Of a stretch of DNA of 64,000 bases, positions 57,554 through 64,000 are shown one piece after another. The notes beneath the pieces are model-generated. The model was not told the DNA's origin and ran no database searches. It worked only from the letters and a program-made list of their open reading frames with translations. Made by a program: the position numbers and the translations under genes. Origin of the DNA: Podospora pseudoanserina (taxonomy: Eukaryota > Ascomycota > Sordariomycetes > Sordariales > Podosporaceae); the NCBI RefSeq assembly GCF_035222485.1, contig NC_085920.1, forward strand, positions 7,364,001-7,428,000, given 5' to 3'. The first letter of the stretch is position 1. Every line of letters begins with the position of its first letter.

Positions 57554-58907
57554 TCATGAACCTCGTGTGCTGTCCGTCCCATTTACATGCCGATGCTGTT
57601 TCAGCTCTATAGCCTCTCCCTTCTCGCTGCTGGACAGTTCTGGAAGCCCGAATCGTTCCCGCAACTGTTCATACAGGGGCCCCATCTCGTAAAAGCTTTC
57701 GTTGTTTTCGTAAACCGCGCAGGGCGATGGCTTGATCGGCAGTAGCCAGTCAACGGGGCTGTTTCCCATGATTGACTGCCAATTTCTATACGGTCCCAGA
57801 TCCCATGGGTTTTCGCCCATCTCCGTCTTCACAATGGCGAATGTCCGGGTTGCCAGTTGGTCCCGTGGAGGATCTTCCTCATGGCCAGGTCCCGAGCGCT
57901 TCGGTAGAGGGTATGTGATCACGCTGTATTTCGGAGTCCCTTGTGTCCCCCGAGGAACTCGAATGGCCAGTTGGTGGACCATGTTCTTCGATTTGAGGTA
58001 GTCGACGTTGGTAAGATTGACAATGGCATACCGAATCGACGTGGCGGTCATTGTGAAGGTGAAAAGGCCAAAGAACGCACTGATTGCCAAAGCAGCTATT
58101 ACCAGCCCATCAACGCCCTGTCCGCTGTCTAATTTCGACTTGAGGCAGATGACCGTTGCAACAATGACCACAATACAATACAATGCTGTGTAACCTGTGA
58201 ACTGCATAAAGAACTTGAAGGCTGTAGTCCTGCATTAGCACCTTGATTCTAGGCAGATTTGACTCATTGGCACTGACATGTTTCACCAACAACTCCGCCT
58301 ACCCACGGACAGTAATGATCCATCTTTTTGACACACCTGTCGAGCTCACTGCAATGATGGGCTCTGTCAACCTTCCAGGTGCAGCAAGAGCTGCACCACC
58401 GAGGCCGGCCGTCTGTGTTACACACAAAAACATTCTTGCTGTAGAAGCGCTCGAGACCTGGACTGTCGGGATTGTTGTCGGCACCAGCCTCGTATTGTTC
58501 GCCTGCTTCGAGATCACTCTCTGCTTTTCGGCCTTGGCGTTTACGCTCCTTGTCCCGCTCTCTTTGTACAACAGCTCGCTCTCCGAGCGGCGTGACTCCC
58601 GGGTTGTGTTGTATTTCGAGGAAGACGCGGAAGTATGACAATAGCATACAGAGAAGAAAGACGAAGTATAGGGTAAGGAAGGCCGCAGCTACTCCATTTT
58701 TCTGCTGTGTTTGTAGGAAATAGTCCACTAATCAACTACGTCAGCGGCTGGCCAGCAAAGAGGCTCTGGAACATTAAAATTCAACAAAACAAACATACAG
58801 CATACTCGCTTGACAACCACATAGGTTGCAAGGCCAGCACAACCGGCCAGTATTAATGGAATTATTCGGACCAGCCACCGTGTGGAAGCTGTTTTGGCTG
58901 CAACCAT
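57554..58907 (-). CDS. PFA5: Palmitoyltransferase PFA5 (DHYC type)
   Basis: Exons (minus) 58907-58799, 58727-58278 and 58221-57554 give 408 aa. Introns are 71 nt (GTATG...TTAG) and 56 nt (GTCAGT...ACAG, branch GCTAATG); joints give KRVCLDYF and GETSFKFFMQF, both family-like. The first exon carries a membrane segment (about 13-30); others lie at about 48-72 and two after the catalytic domain, four in total. The cysteine-rich domain has [15 protein letters not shown] and [12 protein letters not shown], with the active site at Asp173-His-Tyr-Cys176. DHYC in place of DHHC is known in yeast Pfa5, Akr1 and Akr2, so it is a family trait. The enzyme transfers palmitate to cysteines of membrane proteins. 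A conserved PaCCT-like region near [11 protein letters not shown] is present. Length matches fungal PFA5 (400-500 aa). Confidence 0.93.
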
Positions 58908-60794
58908 TGCGTCCTCCCGCCAGCCCACCCTCACATGTGAGACCAGAGGACGCGCCGATCCAAGTCGCGGCCGGCAAAGAGAACCAAAGAGAAACAGAAA
59001 CGAGGATCGAGGCGAGAGTATTAGGCGAGCCCGGACCCGGATCTGACCGCTCCGTCTAGATAATTGCAATGGGCATCGGTTTGACGTCGGAGGTCGGATC
59101 AAGCTCACAGTCAGTCGGGATGAACGGGGATGACGTTGGTCGATCGCGCAGACAAACTGTCTAAATAGTCTCGGATCTTGGTAATCTTACTCTGGGCATC
59201 CGCTAAGGCCCTGCAACGGCGGGTCCGTGCCTGCAGGTGTGAAGGCCAGGGCAACAACTGTTAGCGGGAAACCCCTTGATATGGCCCCATCAGCGTGCAG
59301 GTTCTTAATGCACTAACATTGCCAGGCCCCAGGTGCACGCTAACCTCTTCCTGGATCCTCATGTTCCACAGCATGGACATTCGCATGGGGACAATCTTCA
59401 AAGCATATCATACCTATTCATGAAGAAAGAGATGGTTACATGCGTGATATAAAGTCCTGCTTCTCGTTGTTGACTTGTTGATGTATTTTTATGAGCTGAG
59501 GAATCACGTGGGAGAGTATTTCGTGGGAAACACAAGCATTTGGCACCGAGCCAATGGTTGACGAGGAGGATGGCAATTTGGTTCATGGCGAGCACATCGG
59601 AGCATATTCCAGTCGGATGGGAATTGCCATTTTGACCTCACTGGATTCATTGGTTTGGAGGTCGAATCCATACGCGGTGCCCTACAAATTGGTAATACCT
59701 CGGAATAGCTGACGAATCGTGAAACCGTATGCTGATCAGGAATAGTTCATAGGCTGTTCCTTACCTACCTATCTCAGTGGATCAAACCTCTTAGGTTGCT
59801 GGTGCCCGACTTGAAGCACATGCATCGAATTTGTCTTTTCCATTTGGGATGTTTAGATCATCAAGCCAGCCAAGCTTTTCATCGGTAGAGGTAGACGGTT
59901 TGCCGATACGCGGTCACATCAAGATGACCTGACCGACCTCAGCTCATCGGGTGTGGCATTCCAGCCTCGCAGTTTTTCTGGCCTGAGGAGGCTACAAGGC
60001 TTGAATCCAACCCCTCATGGAAACCGAAGTCCAGATGAGATAGTGGTGTGAACCATGGGTCGATGCCCCACCATCTTCTGGCTAGGCAGGCATCTGGAAT
60101 TTGTGTACCGACGGTGGATGTCTCGAATACAGTGCCCGAGTACGGTTGAAGCCGGTCATCAGCTTCCATTCGGTATCCGAAAACATAAATTGGAAGGGCA
60201 TTTCATCTCATTTGTTTTGGGACTCAGTGGTGCTCCCTAACGGCGGCTGATATGGCTGGCTGAAGCCACCCGTCGAGTCAGCATGCCACCACCAAGCCAA
60301 GGTCAGGCACTGCATGCCACAACGAGGTCGCCACTGACCGATATACCCAGAACGGGCGGCATGGTGTGGGTGGTGAGCCTACCTGCTTGATGGCTCCGGC
60401 CTCCCACCCTCGGCAGAGCCTCATCATCTGAGCTCCTGGAGGAAGCATATAATGGAACCCTTCAGACCGCCATCTTTCCCGAGAGGATTTTCTGGGCCCA
60501 ATCCTTAATGTCACGGATTGCCCTCGGCGATGGTCGTATCACAGAGTGACTACTGGAGCTGGGAGAAGTGAACCGGCCACGCTCACCCAATGCACGCAAC
60601 ATTCAACTCGAATACTCTCCGCGACGACGTCAAGACCTCATATACCCTCCCTCGTAGCGCCGATATATCCAAACGTCAATGAAGAAGCAGCCTCCACAGA
60701 GCAGAAGGAGATGGATGTCGAGGAACGAGAAACCATGATGCTTTGCCAGACGCTATTTGACATGAGCGTTGTGCAGGGGCAACAAGTTCGCAGT

Positions 60795-60835
60795 GGATGG
60801 ATGGACGGACGGACGGATGGATGAATGGATGGATA
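60795..60835 (+). repeat. (GGAT/GGAC)n microsatellite
   Basis: About ten tetranucleotide units of GGATG/GGACG type. Confidence 0.9.
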
Positions 60836-62897
60836 CATGGCGTTCAATGACGGTTGGACCAGCCAAGGAGGTTGTCGCTTCTGTTTTGAGCAGTCATACG
60901 GTCGGTTGGGTGAATCATTCTACGCCATGATGATAGCGGGAGGACTCCAGTCGCTGGGGTCATCAGGTGCTGATGCCGAGGTTCTGAGAAGAGTGGACAG
61001 GCACTTTCCCCCCGTCTTTTGCTTTCCCTGCCTTTGAGCATTCTCATGTTATCTTCTCTCTTTCCAACCTCTCGATCGTCTCGTCCTTGCTCAACGTTTT
61101 CATCACACACCGAGCAGTTTTCTCTTAACGTCCTCCCACTCCCTCGTTGGTTTTTGTTCCATCTCTGATGGTATTTCGTTCCGGTCTATTTTTGACAAGC
61201 TCACTCGGCAATTAGTGTCGGATCTTTCAATCTCGAGCGTTTCGGTCGGGGGTCCTGGAAGTGCTGGCGTGGGCAGACTGGCGTGGCCTCGTCTTTCGTC
61301 ACCGAACCTTCAGGGTCTCACCGAGCAAGCCGACCTCGGCCTCGACTTTGCGAAAAGCATCAAGTGCATAATCGAATTAGCCCGAAATTCGACTAGCCAG
61401 ACGCACCTTCGACGCTCGGTTCCGTGCGTTTCTCGTCCTCCTTGAGAGGCTCCAAGACTCGCATATGGTTGAGGTGCACCGCATACGATCCCAACCCAAC
61501 ACCAGCGCCGTCGAGTCTGCTTGACATTCGAGACCGATCATAGCCGCAACGCTCTCACGTCGATCGATTGAAAGAGCCGCATGAGTCAATACAGCTGCAT
61601 ATTTTCAAGGCAGCCGTGGACTCAACTTTCACGCACGCACAAGGCACCCCACCTGAATTGCACCTGTCGCCAAGCTGGGCCTTCTTCTGCCCGCCCAGGG
61701 TTAGCTAGAGGTTGAAAGTGAAAAAGCTCAGCCACCAAAAGCCTGGATATCTATCTACCTTACCAAAATGCCCCGCAAAGCAGTGGTCGAACGAGGAAGC
61801 GCAAAGACTGCTCCACCAGAACTCAACCTTGAATTTCGGGATCAAGAGTTTGGCACAACTGGTGGTCATGAGGGACGGAAGGTCAGCGCGGCAGGCTCGC
61901 TGATCGAGCGCACAACAACTCGATTACACCGAGCCTGGAGGAATGCTACCCCGAGTGTAGAAATAAGTGGGACACTGCAATGTCGCAGTGGTTGAGGGTT
62001 AGGGGATCATTGGGTGCGGGCGTTTGCCAAGTCTTTGGGGGCGCAATGCGGCTCTGCTGTCTGGGTTGGGGGGGGGTTGTTGTCACTTACACTCTTTTGT
62101 TTTACCCAACTGCCAGACATCAACCACATGAACACAACACAAACGTCCAATTTGCGCGCACCTAATCCGACACAACCCGCTCTCTCGACCAGGGTATCTT
62201 GCAGCTTCGAGGACCGCGGCTAAGCAATCCAGCGCTCACAACTCAGGGCGCTGGCTCGACAGGAGAATTGCATGCTGCGCATGGCACCCTCGAGCTATGG
62301 AATTGCCCGTGGTCAGGGACTGCATGTTGCAATGAGTCTTCACTTTGCTGTTTCCCTTCATTGGATGGTACACCGAACCGACGCGACACCTCGACTATAG
62401 CGCTTTGCGTGCTCCGCCCATGGGGCGACCTCACGCTTCATGAGGTCCTCATGCCCTCATCATGCATTTTTTGATATGCTGAACGGTTCTTTACTGGTTA
62501 CAACACGGCCTGGGTTACAGCTGGTGTGCTGCAAGGAGGTCCGATGAGTCTTTCAACACCCAAGGGGACGTCGACGGAAGATGGGCATTTCGGTGTCGGG
62601 TGTCGGGAGGTCCGAGTGGACCATCTCATTCGCACTCCTTGTTATGCCTCACTTGCCTGTCGTCGCCTTGCCTTTCACGGCCGCCATTTCTGTTTGCCTG
62701 CTCGCTTCTCCTTTCCAAGTGGCTAGTTCCTAAGGAGCCTACGCAGTGCCTGACGACGGTGCGAGAGGAACTACGGCTGTACTTCTGCAGCCAGGGGTCG
62801 ATGTACTTGCTGTGTCACCGAGAGAATGAGGAACTGTAATTGTCGTCCTCTGCCTTGCAATGGAAGTTCATTGTACAAGTTGTTCGGATTAAATCTG

Positions 62898-62905
62898 TAT
62901 ATAAG
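62898..62905 (+). promoter_or_regulatory. TATA box of the 51-aa cysteine-rich gene
   Basis: TATATAAG, about 215 bases before the ATG at 63118, followed by a C/T-rich leader that includes an ACC microsatellite. Confidence 0.55.
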
Positions 62906-62954
62906 GATCTCTGCTTTCTGTTTTCTATCCCCTTCCGTTCATCACATCCTCACA

Positions 62955-62998
62955 ACCACCACCACCACCACCACCACCATCACCACCACCATCACCAC
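62955..62998 (+). repeat. (ACC)n microsatellite
   Basis: About fourteen ACC units with two ATC variants, probably inside the 5' UTR of the 63118 gene. Confidence 0.9.
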
Positions 62999-63117
62999 TC
63001 TCCTCTACAAAGTTTCTCTGCAACAAGCGTTCCAGACGTCTTCAAGCTGGTAGCTAAAGCATTCATACCATACACAAACACACCAACCACATCTTGATCG
63101 AATCCGCAATCGTCAAC

Positions 63118-63326
63118 ATGCCCGGTAGCAGCAGCAAAACCGCCATTATAGTATGGTACTGTGTGAGTAGCCACCTCCCGGTCTGATCATTCCGCTCATG
63201 CTAACTCAACTGCAGAACAACTGCACTTACGGACCGTTGAACTGCACACTCGACGTTTGCTGTCCCAGCTGTGGTCATCCTCGATGCGTATACTGCACAG
63301 TCACAACCATCAAGAGCCGTGGATAA
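63118..63326 (+). CDS. Small CxxC/CxH zinc-binding-like protein, 51 aa
   Basis: Exons 63118-63162 and 63216-63326 give 51 aa. The 53-nt intron has GTGAGT, a CTAAC branch site and CTGCAG, all consensus. The protein starts MPGSSSKTAIIVWYC and continues NNCTYGPLNC. Core: W-Y-C15-x2-C18-x12-C31-x2-C34-x-H36-x2-C39-x2-C42, with extra Cys25 and Cys30. This WYCxxCxxGP...CxxCxHxRCxxC layout recalls many short hypothetical proteins in Sordariomycetes and suggests a zinc ribbon or treble clef. It shares the ligand pattern with the 70-aa protein at 56395. No signal peptide. A TATA box at 62898 and clean splice signals argue for a real gene. Function unknown. Confidence 0.75.
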
Positions 63327-64000
63327 CGCCAATCCCAAGCCCTAGGCACCCATGCATGAGCTTTCGAGCCCCGCAACCTGGGCGTGGGAAGACAAGTCAG
63401 GAAAAATGCATTGTTAGGGGGGCTTTTTCGCTTTGGAGTTGGGGGTGATATTGGATTTGGAGTTTGGGACGACCGACAACCTTGGGAAAGCATCTGTGAC
63501 GCAGCGATGACAAGACACTGGGCGCAAGCCATTACATTCGCATCGGGATTAGAGGAGCATGAACTGTTTTTTTCTTGGAGTTGGATATAAAGGGTCAGGG
63601 TTCTTTTGGAAGGCATTCAGTATAGATGTTGTAGTTTACTTTAGGGATAATTGCTTTTGGTGGACTTCTTCCTCGCTCGCCCATGTACCGCGAATTCGAC
63701 CGTTGGTGATTGTCAATTGTCCTGGCAACACCCTCTTGGGGTTCGACCATGTATGTCAACAAGATGTCGTGAAACCACCTGCCCAGGCAGATACCAAATC
63801 CCATGTGGGTTCTCGTCTTTGGATACCGAGATGGCTGGTGATGGCGTAAGTGCTTGCATTTGCTTCCATCAGCCGAGATTGGATTGAATCAATCAAAACC
63901 CGTTACCCCAGTTTATGCACAGCACATTGAGGCAGCAACCTGCCGACCCAGGTAGTTTAGTGAGTGCAACTTATGCAAGGGTCCTTCTCGGCAACGCGCA
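63327..64000. other. Intergenic to window end
   Basis: 3' side of the 51-aa gene. Nothing recognisable as coding. Confidence 0.5.

Larger units (their letters stand above)
58908..63117. other. Intergenic, 4.2 kb, with one weak ORF
   Basis: Promoter side of PFA5, then no convincing gene. An ORF at 61768-61995 (+, 75 codons, MPRKAVVERGSAK...) starts in a good context (ACCAAAATG) after a plausible leader; a GTCAGC donor-like site follows codon 38, so it could be exon 1 of a longer gene, but no second exon was found. Two microsatellites are listed separately. Confidence 0.4.

Noticed and set aside
57554-58907. DHYC in place of DHHC as an inactivating change
   Set aside because: DHYC is the normal active-site form in Pfa5, Akr1 and Akr2 enzymes.

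Overview
The window looks like chromosomal DNA of a filamentous ascomycete, most likely a Sordariomycete and possibly Sordariales. Evidence: short spliceosomal introns (about 49-100 nt, GTAAGT/GTGAGT/GTATG donors, CTAAC/CTGAC branch sites a few bases before the acceptor), protein families typical of filamentous fungi (RfeG-like protein, PFA5 palmitoyltransferase with a DHYC motif, Nvj2-type SMP protein, ISN1, Hal-type kinase), a nuclear tRNA with an intron, and many simple-sequence tracts between genes. No prokaryotic, viral or biosynthetic-cluster signature was seen.

Layout. 0.9-4.0 kb: Nvj2-like lipid-transfer protein (+). 6.4-7.0 kb: secreted protein with two matching ten-cysteine modules (+). 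7.8-9.2 kb: IMP-specific 5'-nucleotidase ISN1 (+). 10.4-12.2 kb: disordered coiled-coil protein (-). 15.3-15.9 kb: three-exon, 78-aa cysteine-rich protein (-). 19.6-19.8 kb: intron-containing tRNA-Met (-). 20.5-20.9 kb: solo LTR with a target-site duplication, beside an 11-bp minisatellite. 21-28.4 kb: no convincing gene. 28.4-30.8 kb: Hal/Ptk-type protein kinase (+). 36.0 kb: small gene with an A10 run where a -1 shift would open a more protein-like tail (+). 36.9-40.8 kb: ten-exon importin-7/8 (Nmd5/Sxm1) gene (-). 45.8-47.3 kb: RfeG-like protein (-). 50.5-52.7 kb: DNA polymerase eta with an apparent frame break (-). 56.4 kb and 63.1 kb: two small proteins sharing a zinc-ligand-like pattern (+). 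57.6-58.9 kb: PFA5 palmitoyltransferase (-).

The genes are mostly unrelated housekeeping functions (lipid contact sites, purine salvage, nuclear import, lesion bypass, palmitoylation, signalling); there is no sign of a cluster. Exon structures were derived by hand from reading frames, splice signals and remembered family conservation; no alignment or transcript data were available. The most unusual items are the duplicated ten-cysteine secreted module, the two small CxxC/CxH proteins, the A10 slip site, the polymerase eta frame break, and a TCCA-enriched tract at 44.0-44.8 kb.
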